From UBA6244 sp965140775 (GTDB lineage Bacteria > Bacteroidota > Bacteroidia > Bacteroidales > F082), in NCBI GenBank assembly GCA_965140775.1, contig OZ223471.1, forward strand, positions 1,488,001 to 1,552,000: a stretch of DNA of 64,000 bases, read 5' to 3'. Made by a program: the position numbers and the translations under genes. Position 1 is the first letter of the stretch. Every line of letters begins with the position of its first letter. A model generated the notes under the pieces. The model was not told the DNA's origin, ran no database searches, and saw only the letters and a program-made list of their open reading frames with translations. Positions 8,277-16,649 of the stretch are shown here, piece after piece.

Positions 8277-9278
8277 TTGAAAAGAATACTTATCATACAA
8301 ACGGCTTCGTTGGGCGATGTGGTGTTGTGTACTCCGCTCATCGAAAAGTTGCATCACTTTTATCCCAAAGCCAAAATCGATTTTTTAGTCAAATATGGCT
8401 ATGAGGAGGTGTTGAGGTATCATCCTTATATTCATCATGTGATTGTTTGGGATAAAAAGGAGAAGAAATTTGCCCATTTGTTTGAGCTGATCCGAATTTT
8501 TCGCGAAAAGAAATACGACCTGATCGTGAATGCCCAGCGTTTTGCTTCTTCAGGGTTGATCACCGTTTTTTCGCAGGGAGAGCATACGGTGGGATTCAAC
8601 AAAAATCCGTTTGCCCTTTTTTTTAACCGAAGAATTAAACACCGCATCGGAAAAACCTCTCCCTTTGTTCATGAAGTTGACCGTAATTTAAAGCTCATCG
8701 AGCATGTTACCGACAACTCCGTGGATTTCCCCATGCGCCTTTATCCCACGCAGCTCGATTTCGCCAAAGTAAGTCAGTTTAAAACACGAAAATTTATTAC
8801 CATCTCGCCCGGTTCGCTGTGGGCTACCAAACAGTTGCCCGCCGAAACATGGGTGTCGATGATGAAACAACTGGATACGGACATGGTGGTTTACCTGTTG
8901 GGGTCGGCCAAAGAAGCGGCACTCTGTCAAAGCATTATCGAACAATCAGGTCATTTCAACAGCATGAACCTGTCGGGCAAACTCACCTTTCTTCAGTCGG
9001 CAGCTTTGATGAAAGATGCGGTAATGAATTATGTAAACGATTCGGCACCCATGCATTTTGCTTCGGCCATGAATGCCCCGGTTACGGCTGTTTATTGCTC
9101 CACCGTTCCGGAGTTCGGCTTTGGTCCCCGCTCCGACCAATCGTTTGTGGTGCAAATTCAGGAGACGCTTTCGTGCCGGCCATGTGGTTTGCATGGGTAT
9201 AAAAAGTGCCCAAAGAAGCACTTTAAATGTGGTATGCAAATTCATGTAAAACAATTGCTCGATACCTTGCCGGAGTAA
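8277..9278 (+). CDS. Glycosyltransferase family 9 (heptosyltransferase-like)
   Basis: The 333-residue protein has the GT-B layout of ADP-heptose:LPS heptosyltransferases: N-terminal ILIIQTASLGDVVLCTPLIE (about 4-23), a C-terminal domain opening with ITISPGSLWATKQLPAETW (about 174-192) and the donor-site region VNDSAPMHFASAMNAPVTAVY (about 258-278). It probably adds a sugar to the lipopolysaccharide core at the inner membrane. The start is a TTG at 8277, the only codon that gives the complete N-terminal strand, and the promoter is immediately upstream. A Cys-rich C-terminus (CRPCGLHGYKKCPKKHFKC) is typical of this subgroup. Confidence 0.88.
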   Translation: MKRILIIQTASLGDVVLCTPLIEKLHHFYPKAKIDFLVKYGYEEVLRYHPYIHHVIVWDKKEKKFAHLFELIRIFREKKYDLIVNAQRFASSGLITVFSQGEHTVGFNKNPFALFFNRRIKHRIGKTSPFVHEVDRNLKLIEHVTDNSVDFPMRLYPTQLDFAKVSQFKTRKFITISPGSLWATKQLPAETWVSMMKQLDTDMVVYLLGSAKEAALCQSIIEQSGHFNSMNLSGKLTFLQSAALMKDAVMNYVNDSAPMHFASAMNAPVTAVYCSTVPEFGFGPRSDQSFVVQIQETLSCRPCGLHGYKKCPKKHFKCGMQIHVKQLLDTLPE

Positions 9279-9290
9279 TCAATTCCGTGC

Positions 9291-9298
9291 TAAATTTG
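9291..9298 (+). promoter_or_regulatory. -7 element TAAATTTG of the Sua5/YrdC gene
   Basis: The element is separated from the ATG at 9303 by only four bases, so the start codon should lie at or before the transcription start. This predicts a leaderless mRNA if the element is used. Confidence 0.55.
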
Positions 9299-9302
9299 CC
9301 CT

Positions 9303-9872
9303 ATGAATTTGCAAGACGAAATATCCAAATCAGTTGAATTGCTCAAGAAAGGCAAAGTTCTGCTGGCACCCACCGATACCATCTGGGGAATAAGTTGCGA
9401 TGCCACCAACTCCAAGGCCGTAGATCGGATTTACAAGATTAAAGGTCGCGCCGAAAGCAAGAGTTTGATCATTCTGCTCGAATCGGTTGAAAAACTTCCG
9501 AAGTACGTCAAAGTGGTGCCTCCAATTGTTTATGATCTGATTGCCAATTCTAAATCGCCCCTTACCATCATTTATCCGGGAGCTAAAAATGTGGCCAAAA
9601 ATGTGATGGCTCAGGACGGAACGGTGGCCATTCGCATTGTGCATGGTGAGTATTGCAGTGCCGTGTTGTCGCAACTCGACCGACCGGTTGTTTCAACTTC
9701 GGCCAACTTCGCCGGTCAACCCACCGCCAGTGTTTTTCAGGAAATCGACCCCGGCATTGTCAATCGTGTGGATCACGTGGTGGAAGTATTTCGCGACAGG
9801 GTACGTTCCGTAAAACCATCCACCATTATTAAGTTGGAAGAAAATGGTTTGTTTACCATAATCCGACCCTGA
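9303..9872 (+). CDS. tsaC: L-threonylcarbamoyladenylate synthase (Sua5/YciO/YrdC family)
   Basis: This enzyme makes threonylcarbamoyl-AMP from threonine, bicarbonate and ATP for the t6A37 modification of tRNA. The 189-residue protein is the short YrdC-domain form: KGKVLLAPTDTIWGISCDAT (about 17-36), KIKGRAESKSLIILL (about 45-59), SPLTIIYPG (about 85-93) and RPVVSTSANFAGQPTA (about 128-143). It lies 24 bp after the GT9 gene and has its own overlapping -7 element. YrdC-type and YciO-type members cannot be separated with certainty by eye. Confidence 0.9.
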   Translation: MNLQDEISKSVELLKKGKVLLAPTDTIWGISCDATNSKAVDRIYKIKGRAESKSLIILLESVEKLPKYVKVVPPIVYDLIANSKSPLTIIYPGAKNVAKNVMAQDGTVAIRIVHGEYCSAVLSQLDRPVVSTSANFAGQPTASVFQEIDPGIVNRVDHVVEVFRDRVRSVKPSTIIKLEENGLFTIIRP

Positions 9873-10392
9873 GGGTTTATACCTCTGTTTGCTCCCCCGG
9901 ATTTGTGAGTAGTCAAAGATTGGGACTGCGTTGAAAAGTCTGGAAACAAATTCTTAGCACAGATATTCATGGAGTTTATCGCAGAGTTCCGCTGAGTTTT
10001 TTTAATTTCTACAAAACTTTGTTCATCAATAATTTGACTCTTTTGTCACCTTGTTAATTGGTGGTATTTGGATGTAAAGACCCAAGATGTGATGTACAGC
10101 TTTTCGAAATGGTGAAAATTGAATTTGGAAGAGATATTCGCTTGACTGGATTGCATCTGAATCCGAAGGATTCATATGTTTATTGCAATGGAGAAACATA
10201 TTGTTCGACCCCGACGGGGTCGCACTTGTTGTTGAGCCAACTCTATCTTCGAAGAGTATTGGACGTAAATGTGCAAATCAAATTTTTTCAGTATCTTTTC
10301 CCGCTTTAAATCGGCCAAGCCGGAACAGGTTTGAAATGAAAATGATTCCTGAGCTTGACAGACTGAAAATTGTTTTAAACCAATGGAATAAT
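9873..10392 (+). other. 520-bp spacer without a convincing gene
   Basis: The stretch holds a degenerate motif around 9970-9997 (repeats of GGAGTT/AGAGTT/TGAGTT type) and two short palindromes at 10159-10221. Open frames across it do not show coding-like composition. Confidence 0.5.
10159..10221. repeat. Pair of short palindromes of REP-like type
   Basis: GAATCCGAAGGATTC (10159-10173) and GACCCCGACGGGGTC (10207-10221) are perfect six-base-pair stems with three-base loops, 33 bp apart. Paired AATCCCGAAGGGATT/ACCCCGACGGGGT elements are common between genes in Bacteroidota genomes; assignment to that class is from memory. Confidence 0.5.
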
Positions 10393-11961
10393 ATGAATTA
10401 CGATTTTGATTATGTCATCATCGGTAGTGGATTTGGCGGTTCGGTGAGTGCTTTGCGACTGGCCGAAAAAGGGTACAAAGTGTTGGTGGTGGAAAAAGGA
10501 AAGTGGTATGGTGCAGAAGATTTTCCGCGTACCAACTGGAACCTGCCCCGCTGGCTGTGGATGCCGTCGCTGCGTTTGTTTGGCATCATGAAAATCACCA
10601 TCTTCCGCCATGCGGCCATCCTCTCGGGAACGGGTGTGGGTGGTGGGTCTTTGGTTTATGCCAACACGTTGCCCATGCCGAAAGCTGCTTTCTACACCAC
10701 AGGAAGCTGGAGCGGTTTGGCCCATTGGGAGGAAGAGTTAAAACCATATTATAAAACCGCCCTTCATATGTTGGGCGCCACGCCCAATCCCAAACTTTTC
10801 GACGGCGATTTGGCGTTGCAACAACTGGCTCTGGAATTGGGCCGACCTGACGAATTCGAAGCACCTCCCGTGGCGGTTTACTTTGGTGAAGAAGGGGAGG
10901 AGGTGGCCGATCCATTTTTTAATGGTGCAGGACCTCCGCGTTCGGGTTGTACCTTCTGCGGCGGCTGCATGACCGGATGCCGTCACCATGCCAAAAATAC
11001 CCTCGACAAAAATTATCTCCACCTGGCCCAAAAGTTGGGTGTGCAAATATTAGCAGAAAAGGAGGTGGTTGGCGTGGAACCTCTTGGCGCTTCCGATGGA
11101 TCGGACGGGTATCGGGTGATGATGAAGTCTTCAACAGGTTGGATATCAAAACGATCGTCGGTGAGTACAAAAGGCGTCGTGTTTGCCGGTGGGGTGTTGG
11201 GCACGGTAAAATTGCTCCTGAAATTGCAAAAAACCTCATTGCCAAACCTTTCCGAAAAACTGGGCGACGACATCCGTACCAACAACGAAACCCTGATTAG
11301 CGTCACCACCCTGAATACCGAAATGGACATGTCGAAGGGCGTGGCCATTGGCAGCCTGTTGCACACCGACGACAACAGCCATCTGGAGGTGGTCAGGTAT
11401 TCGGAAGGCTCAGGTTTCTGGAAATTGCTTCACCTTCCTCTGAGTACCGGTACGAATGTCTATTCCCGATTGAGGCAAATGATGGGCGGAGTGTTTAGAT
11501 TTCCGCTCAGTTACTTGAAAATATATTGGGTCAACAGTTGGTCGAAACACACGGTGGTACTGTTGTTCATGCAGCACCTCGACAGTAAGTTGAGGCTGAA
11601 ACGTAATATTTTCGGACGCATGGTTTCTTCGTTATCTTCCGGAAAAAAGCCCACCCCCAATATCCCCGAATCCATCGAATTGACGCGCAAATACAGCCAA
11701 ATCGTGAATGGAAAAGCCACCTCCTTTGCCTTGGAAACCTTTGCAGGCATTCCTTCCACCGCTCACATACTGGGTGGTGCCGTGATGGGTGCCACCGCTG
11801 ACGAGGGGGTAGTGAACAAAAATAACGAGGTGTTTGGATATCAAAATATGCTTGTGGTGGATGGATCAGTGATTTCTGCCAACCCGGGCGTAAATCCAAG
11901 TTTGAGCATTACGGCCATTGCGGAGCGGGCGATGGGGAGGGTGCCGGGGAAACTCAAGTGA
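10393..11961 (+). CDS. GMC-family FAD-dependent oxidoreductase (cholesterol oxidase-like branch)
   Basis: The start at 10393 places the FAD-binding Rossmann motif YVIIGSGFGGSVSALRLAEK at residues 7-26, as usual for the family. A second FAD contact, GTGVGGGSLVYANTL, is near residues 80-94. A cysteine cluster CTFCGGCMTGC (about 186-196) is followed by RHHAKNTLDKNYL; this cluster is characteristic of the cholesterol-oxidase-like bacterial branch. The C-terminal GMC domain shows ANPGVNPSLSITAIAERAMG. It oxidises an alcohol or sterol-like substrate that cannot be named from sequence. A longer in-frame start at 10183 was rejected because it runs through the palindromic spacer. Confidence 0.82.
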   Translation: MNYDFDYVIIGSGFGGSVSALRLAEKGYKVLVVEKGKWYGAEDFPRTNWNLPRWLWMPSLRLFGIMKITIFRHAAILSGTGVGGGSLVYANTLPMPKAAFYTTGSWSGLAHWEEELKPYYKTALHMLGATPNPKLFDGDLALQQLALELGRPDEFEAPPVAVYFGEEGEEVADPFFNGAGPPRSGCTFCGGCMTGCRHHAKNTLDKNYLHLAQKLGVQILAEKEVVGVEPLGASDGSDGYRVMMKSSTGWISKRSSVSTKGVVFAGGVLGTVKLLLKLQKTSLPNLSEKLGDDIRTNNETLISVTTLNTEMDMSKGVAIGSLLHTDDNSHLEVVRYSEGSGFWKLLHLPLSTGTNVYSRLRQMMGGVFRFPLSYLKIYWVNSWSKHTVVLLFMQHLDSKLRLKRNIFGRMVSSLSSGKKPTPNIPESIELTRKYSQIVNGKATSFALETFAGIPSTAHILGGAVMGATADEGVVNKNNEVFGYQNMLVVDGSVISANPGVNPSLSITAIAERAMGRVPGKLK

Positions 11962-12053
11962 AGTGCCTCCGGTGATTGTCGAAAAGTTGAATCTTTAATT
12001 AAATAATTGAAAATCAATAGAAAAAATTTGTTTCCAAAGTAAAAATCAATTCC

Positions 12054-12863
12054 ATGAATCCCCACCTCCCCCTAATAATCAAAGCTTCCATCCATGCCGG
12101 ACAGGAAATTCTAAAGATATACCAAACGGATTTTGAAATCACTTACAAGGCTGATGAGTCACCCCTGACCACTGCCGACAAGCGGGCGCATGAGGTAATT
12201 GCCGGATATTTGAGCCATACCTCCATCCCTGTTTTGAGCGAAGAGGGGAGAGATATTCCCTATAGTGAGCGCAAACACTGGAAGCAATTGTGGATAGTAG
12301 ATCCGCTGGATGGCACCAAAGAATTTATTAAAAAAAATGGTGAGTTTACGGTGAATATCGCCTTGGTGGTTGATCACCAGCCGGTTGTGGGCGTGATTTA
12401 CGCTCCTGTTTTGGATGTGCTTTATTTTGGAGAAGTGGGTTTGGGTGCCTACAAAATGCAACAGGCCTCCGAATTGTTTGATGCATCTGATGTGTTTTCT
12501 CATGCCGAAAAATTGCCCAAAGTCGGGGAAAAAGACCATTTTGGTGTCGTGGCCAGTCGCTCACACCGATCCGATAAGACCAACGATTTTATCCATGAGC
12601 TGGAAAAGAATCATGCCAACGTGCGGGTGATTACAAAAGGCAGTTCGTTGAAATTGTGCATGATAGCCGAGGGTGTGGCAGACTTGTATCCCCGTTTTGC
12701 GCCTACTAGCGAATGGGACATAGCTGCCGGACATGCTATTGTGAAGGCTACGGGTGGGCGTATTTATCAGGCACAAATACCGGATAAGGAGTTGGTTTAT
12801 AATAAAGAAGACCTGCTTAATCCTTGGTTTGTGGCCGAAAGTAAAACTGTCAGTCAGCTTTAA
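12054..12863 (+). CDS. cysQ: 3'(2'),5'-bisphosphate nucleotidase CysQ
   Basis: CysQ removes the 3' phosphate of PAP formed during sulfate assimilation. The 269-residue protein keeps the lithium-sensitive phosphatase metal motifs: DESPLTTADKRAHE (about 34-47), SEEG (about 62-65), WIVDPLDGTKEFIKKNGEFT (about 80-99) and the C-terminal SEWDIAAGHAIVKATGG (about 223-239). It is convergent with the FISUMP gene and their coding ends overlap by 14 bp. Confidence 0.93.
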   Translation: MNPHLPLIIKASIHAGQEILKIYQTDFEITYKADESPLTTADKRAHEVIAGYLSHTSIPVLSEEGRDIPYSERKHWKQLWIVDPLDGTKEFIKKNGEFTVNIALVVDHQPVVGVIYAPVLDVLYFGEVGLGAYKMQQASELFDASDVFSHAEKLPKVGEKDHFGVVASRSHRSDKTNDFIHELEKNHANVRVITKGSSLKLCMIAEGVADLYPRFAPTSEWDIAAGHAIVKATGGRIYQAQIPDKELVYNKEDLLNPWFVAESKTVSQL

Positions 12864-13365
12864 TACAGCGCACACTCAGGTAGTATTTTTTTGGGATGGT
12901 GGTGCGGTTGATATTGGATTGATGGGCACCCAACACCCTGGCCCACGCCGAACTTTTGCTGAATTCATCCGACGTCCAGTAATAGCCATAGTCGTTCAGG
13001 TAGTTGAAAAACCCCACACTCGGCAAATAGTTCCCCCCAAGTACGGCATTGAAAGTCCCACGTCCGGTTTGTTTGAGTGCTGTCCCTGCCTTTTTTGTTC
13101 CACCAAGGGTGGCTGCCAGCGTATCCCAATCTGCATCCGTGGGTAAACGAAAGCCCTCCGGACAGACGGACAAGGCTGAATTCCAATCGTAAACATGGTG
13201 CTGAATCATGTCGGAACTGTCCAGAACAACCGATTTGAAATTACCGGTATCCGCAGCTACATTTTCTGCCATCCATATTTGATGCTTGATTTTTAAGACA
13301 GCAATTTCCTGAGCCATGCCCATGCACGCGACAAAAAGTAGAATTGTGGAAAAGATTGTTTTCAT
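12850..13365 (-). CDS. Secreted FISUMP-domain protein
   Basis: From the ATG at 13365 the product has a signal peptide (MKTIFSTILLFVACMGMAQ) and one FISUMP-type domain: IWMAENV near residue 30, CPEGFRLPTDADWDTL (about 68-83) and the C-terminal YYWTSDEFS... YLSVRCIKAD pattern. The domain is a C-type-lectin-like fold found in many paralogues in Fibrobacteres and Bacteroidota; its function is unknown. The short single-domain length is normal. An in-frame codon at 13401 lies upstream of the -7 element at 13384-13391 and was not used. Confidence 0.82.
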   Translation of the reverse strand: MKTIFSTILLFVACMGMAQEIAVLKIKHQIWMAENVAADTGNFKSVVLDSSDMIQHHVYDWNSALSVCPEGFRLPTDADWDTLAATLGGTKKAGTALKQTGRGTFNAVLGGNYLPSVGFFNYLNDYGYYWTSDEFSKSSAWARVLGAHQSNINRTTIPKKYYLSVRCIKAD

Positions 13366-13383
13366 GATCGTTGGTGCTTGATA

Positions 13384-13391
13384 CAAAAATA
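13384..13391 (-). promoter_or_regulatory. -7 element TATTTTTG of the FISUMP gene
   Basis: A TAnnTTTG match on the minus strand, 18 nt before the ATG at 13365. Confidence 0.55.
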
Positions 13392-13549
13392 CGAAAAACA
13401 AGCTTTATTTTGAATATGATGAGATCGTGTAAATATTTATGCAAGATGTATTTGATAAATATTGAATAGATATGCTTAAAACAATAAAATTGAAATTTAT
13501 TCGCCTGCTGAACCCCTATTTGATTGAACCCCTATCCCTTACCTTTTCT

Positions 13550-13659
13550 CCAAGGGTAAAGGCAATCAATCCTCGGTATTTACAACCTAATGTGTTAATT
13601 ACTTGTAATTGAACACTCCTCCCCTTGGGGGAGGAGCAGGGAGGAGGGGTGTCTGGTCA
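13550..13659. repeat. Intergenic repeat, copy A
   Basis: This stretch matches 13914-14037 over most of its length, with shared blocks CAATCAATCCTCGGTAT (with one change in copy B), ACTCCTCCCCTTGGGGGAGG and GAGGAGGGGTGTCTGGTCA. It contains the strong stem CTCCCC/GGGGAG. No coding frame is shared. Confidence 0.75.
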
Positions 13660-13810
13660 TACATTTTCCGTCTCATTCAGCTACTAAAATTCATTTATTG
13701 CCTGACGAACCCCTACCCCTCACGAAAGGCTGCTAATGACAACCTTTGGTATAATTCAGTTTATCAGGTTATTGCAAAAATGTAGGTTTTTAATTCCCGG
13801 GGGATTTCTC

Positions 13811-13825
13811 TCCGCCTTCGGCGGA
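13811..13825. repeat. Short palindrome TCCGCC-TTC-GGCGGA within a GTCATTTCG-type element
   Basis: A perfect stem lies inside the phrase that on the minus strand reads GTCATTTCG ... GAGAAATC, a dispersed non-coding phrase seen in many bacterial genomes. Its class assignment is from memory. Confidence 0.45.
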
Positions 13826-13913
13826 TACGAAATGACAGGCTTTTTTTTTGGTTTTTGTCATCATACTATGTGCGCCCCCTTTTTTTCGGGGGTCTTTTTA
13901 CTCGGAATGACCC

Positions 13914-14037
13914 CAAGGGGAAAGGCGATCAATCCTCGGTATGTACAACATAACACGTTAATTAAGAATAAAATATCACTCCTCCCCTTGGGGGAGGATC
14001 CCGGATAGTGATCGGAAAGAGGAGGGGTGTCTGGTCA
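13914..14037. repeat. Intergenic repeat, copy B
   Basis: Second copy of the 13550-13659 repeat, in the same orientation, with a 14-bp insertion between the two purine-rich blocks (CCCGGATAGTGATCGGAAAG). Confidence 0.75.
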
Positions 14038-14092
14038 AAAACTTTTTCTTTTCATTTAATTGCGGTGAATCCCAAAACAAAGCATCGGACCC

Positions 14093-14803
14093 TCACCCTT
14101 CTCCTACCACCAACCGGTATCCATCGCCATGGACGGTAATTATTTGTACTGTGTTGTCGTCGGAAAGGTGCTTTCTGAGCTTGTTGATATACACGTCCAT
14201 ACTCCTGGTGGTGAAGTAGTTGGCGTCTCCCCAAATTTTGTTCAGCGCAACTACTTTCGACAGCAGTTCTCCATCTTGTGCCGTCAACAAATGCAGCAGT
14301 TCGCTTTCTTTGGGGGTGAGGGATTGTTTTTTGTTGGACTTCAGGTTGGTGAGGTTCCTCGAACGGTAGTCGAAACTAAAATCACCCAGCTTAATGATTC
14401 CTGTGGGGTCGGAGGGTACCTTCGACTGGTGGGCATGTCGGTTGATTACGGCTTTCATTTTATATAAAAGTATCTCCGAATCAAAGGGTTTGGTGATGTA
14501 GTCGTCGGCTCCGGTTTTATAGCCCAAAACGATGTCTTCCCGCAGTGTTTTGGCGGTGATGAAAATGATGGGTGTGTTTTTTTGCGAAGCTTTTATTTGT
14601 TTGGCAATGGAAAACCCGTCCACGTTGGGCAGCATCACATCGAGCAGCACCAGTTGGTAGTCAGACGAATAAAAACGTTCGTAGGCCTTGGCTCCATCGC
14701 TTTCCCAATCCAACACAAAATCGTTTAACTCCAAATAACTTTTTAGTACGGCTCCAAAACTCAAATCGTCTTCAATGAGTAATATTCGGGGTGGTTGGTT
14801 CAT
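14093..14803 (-). CDS. OmpR-family response regulator
   Basis: The receiver domain (about 1-120) has the acidic pair E11/D12, phosphoacceptor D55 in LVLLDVMLPN, T83 and K105 (ITKPF). The C-terminal winged helix (about 135-236) keeps LTPKESELLHLLTAQDGELL and RSMDVYINKLRKHL followed by the wing IITVHGDGYRLVV. It overlaps the kinase gene by 4 bp (ATGA), so the pair is translationally coupled. Phased TTAACC repeats at 16559-16595 are the probable binding site. The pair is of the RprXY-like type common in Bacteroidota, an assignment by resemblance only. Confidence 0.93.
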   Translation of the reverse strand: MNQPPRILLIEDDLSFGAVLKSYLELNDFVLDWESDGAKAYERFYSSDYQLVLLDVMLPNVDGFSIAKQIKASQKNTPIIFITAKTLREDIVLGYKTGADDYITKPFDSEILLYKMKAVINRHAHQSKVPSDPTGIIKLGDFSFDYRSRNLTNLKSNKKQSLTPKESELLHLLTAQDGELLSKVVALNKIWGDANYFTTRSMDVYINKLRKHLSDDNTVQIITVHGDGYRLVVGEG

Positions 14804-16500
14804 GATTTCTGACAGTTAAAAGTAAGGGTGAAAATGCTTCCATGGCCGGGTTCGCTGTTTACGGTAATGGTTCCTTCATGGGAATCCACAATGGCTTTTA
14901 CATAGCTGAGGCCCAATCCAAAACCTTTGATATTGTGTATGTTGCCGCTAGGTTTCCGATAGAATTGATCAAAAATATGGTTCAATACTTCTTTGGACAT
15001 GCCCACGCCATTGTCGGCCACCCTGATCACCAGATGATTTCCCTGGTTGTATGTTTCTACCATGATTTCGGGTGGTTTTTCGGTGTATTTAATGGCATTG
15101 TCGAGGAGGTTGTTCATGAGGTTGGCCAAGTGAACTTCGTCGGCGAGCAGCACCGAACAGGAGGCTTTGAGGGAAGTGAGTATGCGTCCTTCCTTTTGTT
15201 TGGCCAGCAGTTGCAGGGGGGCCACCGTATGTTCAATTACTTCATGGGCATCCACCCACTCCCTTTCCAGCTGGAGGTTGCCGCGTTCAATCAATGCCAT
15301 TTGCAACACCTTTTCCACCTGATGGTTCATGCGCTTATTTTCCTTTCGAATCATGTTGAGGTAATAGTTGGTGGGTTCTGCGTGCCCCATCACCTTGGGC
15401 GATTGCAGGGCGTCGGTGGCCAGGCCAATGGTGGCAATGGGTGTTTTAAACTCGTGGGTCATGTTGTTGATAAAGTCGGTTTTTATCTGCGACATCTTTT
15501 TCTGCCTGAGCATGTAAAAAATGGTAAACCAAAAGGTGGTGAGCATGATGAGTGTAAAAGCAACGCTTCCGGCAATAAGAAAGGTGAGCGACCGATAGAG
15601 GTAGGTGTTTTTGGTGGGAAAACTTACCAGCAAGTACATGTTTCTTTGAAAGAAATTGTCGGGAAACAGGTTGGCTTTGTAGGCGTTTGCAAGTGCCGGC
15701 GGGGCATTTTTGGTGGCATGCAAAACTTGTGAGCTGTCGTCGGTGGTTTGAATCATTTGATAGTAGAAAGGAAGTTGGATACCTCTGGAATTCAACGCAT
15801 GGCCAATGAGTGAGTCGAAATTGGCGTTGTTCATGGTAAAAAACATTTTATCGGGATCAAAACTGTACTCCACCACCCATTCTTCCATGTTTTTGTTGAA
15901 CTCAACCAGCTTTTCCTCGATGAGTTTCACCTTTTCCTGCTCTTCCTGCCATTTCTTTTCGCTGAGAAGCGTTTCCAGGCTGTCGCGTGCCCCCGAAATT
16001 ACCAACCAACGCTCAATGTCCTGTTGTTCGGCTTGATTGGCAGCGATATCCCGGGGGGCAGGTGCCCAATGAATTTCGTAATCCAACTGTTTGGTGCCAT
16101 ACAAGGTATCGAGGTAGGATCCGTCAAAATACACCACATCCGAATCGTTGCCATAAATATGGGTAACCACCCTTTTACTTCTTACAAGGGTATGTACAGA
16201 GTCCAAATCAAAAGTGGGTTCGGGCGGCTCAGGGAGTGTGATGGGGGCAGGTGGAGGTGTTTGTATGGCAGAGACAGGCGGCGGGGGAGGGGGAGGCAGG
16301 TCGAGTTTTTGGTCGATAAACGAAAATCGGTCGTAGCGTCCCCACTGATCAATGCTTTCCAATATGGCCTCGTACACCGACTTGTCGAAACGGGAGGCTT
16401 CCAATTGAAAAGCATGACGCACCCAAAGGGTTTGAATAAAGATGATGCCCAGCAAGCTGATGGACATAAACAGGACGATAAGATTAAACCGACGTTTCAA
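14800..16500 (-). CDS. Sensor histidine kinase with polyproline periplasmic domain
   Basis: The 566-residue protein has a first membrane helix (about 8-26), a large periplasmic region (about 28-302), a second helix (about 303-330), a HisKA domain with H349 in THEFKTPIATIG, and a HATPase domain with the N box (LMNNLLDNAIKYTEK), G1 (VADNGVGMS) and GFGLGLSYVKAI near the end. The periplasmic region contains seven consecutive prolines (residues 69-75) in LPPPPPPPV, the same string found in the divergent secreted protein at 16650-17570. The start is a TTG at 16500; a -33/-7 promoter lies 23 nt upstream. Confidence 0.92.
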   Translation of the reverse strand: MKRRFNLIVLFMSISLLGIIFIQTLWVRHAFQLEASRFDKSVYEAILESIDQWGRYDRFSFIDQKLDLPPPPPPPVSAIQTPPPAPITLPEPPEPTFDLDSVHTLVRSKRVVTHIYGNDSDVVYFDGSYLDTLYGTKQLDYEIHWAPAPRDIAANQAEQQDIERWLVISGARDSLETLLSEKKWQEEQEKVKLIEEKLVEFNKNMEEWVVEYSFDPDKMFFTMNNANFDSLIGHALNSRGIQLPFYYQMIQTTDDSSQVLHATKNAPPALANAYKANLFPDNFFQRNMYLLVSFPTKNTYLYRSLTFLIAGSVAFTLIMLTTFWFTIFYMLRQKKMSQIKTDFINNMTHEFKTPIATIGLATDALQSPKVMGHAEPTNYYLNMIRKENKRMNHQVEKVLQMALIERGNLQLEREWVDAHEVIEHTVAPLQLLAKQKEGRILTSLKASCSVLLADEVHLANLMNNLLDNAIKYTEKPPEIMVETYNQGNHLVIRVADNGVGMSKEVLNHIFDQFYRKPSGNIHNIKGFGLGLSYVKAIVDSHEGTITVNSEPGHGSIFTLTFNCQKS

Positions 16501-16522
16501 TGCTTCTGTGATTGATTTGGAG

Positions 16523-16556
16523 CAAAGCTAATGAATCTAAATTCATTTGATGTCAA
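16523..16556 (-). promoter_or_regulatory. Promoter of the two-component operon
   Basis: On the minus strand, a TTGACA at 16551-16556 is followed after 20 bp by the -7 element TAGCTTTG at 16523-16530. Transcription should start near 16516, about 16 nt before the TTG start codon. Confidence 0.65.
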
Positions 16557-16558
16557 TT

Positions 16559-16595
16559 TTAACCTCATGTTAACCTTTTTTAACCGGCCTTAACC
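16559..16595. promoter_or_regulatory. Four phased TTAACC repeats, candidate response-regulator operator
   Basis: TTAACC starts at 16559, 16570, 16580 and 16590, giving steps of 11, 10 and 10 bp. All four therefore face the same side of the helix, as expected for OmpR/PhoB-type tandem dimers. The array fills the space between the -33 element of the kinase promoter and that of the divergent gene. Confidence 0.65.
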
Positions 16596-16624
16596 TTTGC
16601 CATCAGTTGGTTAGCCTAGTTTTG
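16596..16624 (+). promoter_or_regulatory. Promoter of the divergent polyproline protein gene
   Basis: TTTG at 16596-16599 and the -7 element TAGTTTTG at 16617-16624 are 17 bp apart. The predicted start is about 20 nt before the ATG at 16650, in an A-rich leader. The TTAACC array abuts the -33 element directly. Confidence 0.6.
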
Positions 16625-16649
16625 TGAGGTCATTAAAAAACACTAAAAA

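Larger units (their letters stand above)
13402..14092 (-). other. 690-bp non-coding, repeat-rich spacer
   Basis: The spacer holds two diverged copies of one repeat (13550-13659, 13914-14037), a 15-bp palindrome between them and two partial phrases GAACCCCTA (13510-13535 and 13707-13716). No gene is supported. Confidence 0.6.

Noticed and set aside
10058..10309. Plus-strand frame before the GMC oxidoreductase (83 codons)
   Set aside because: It covers the two palindromes and ends out of phase with the oxidoreductase; composition is not coding-like.
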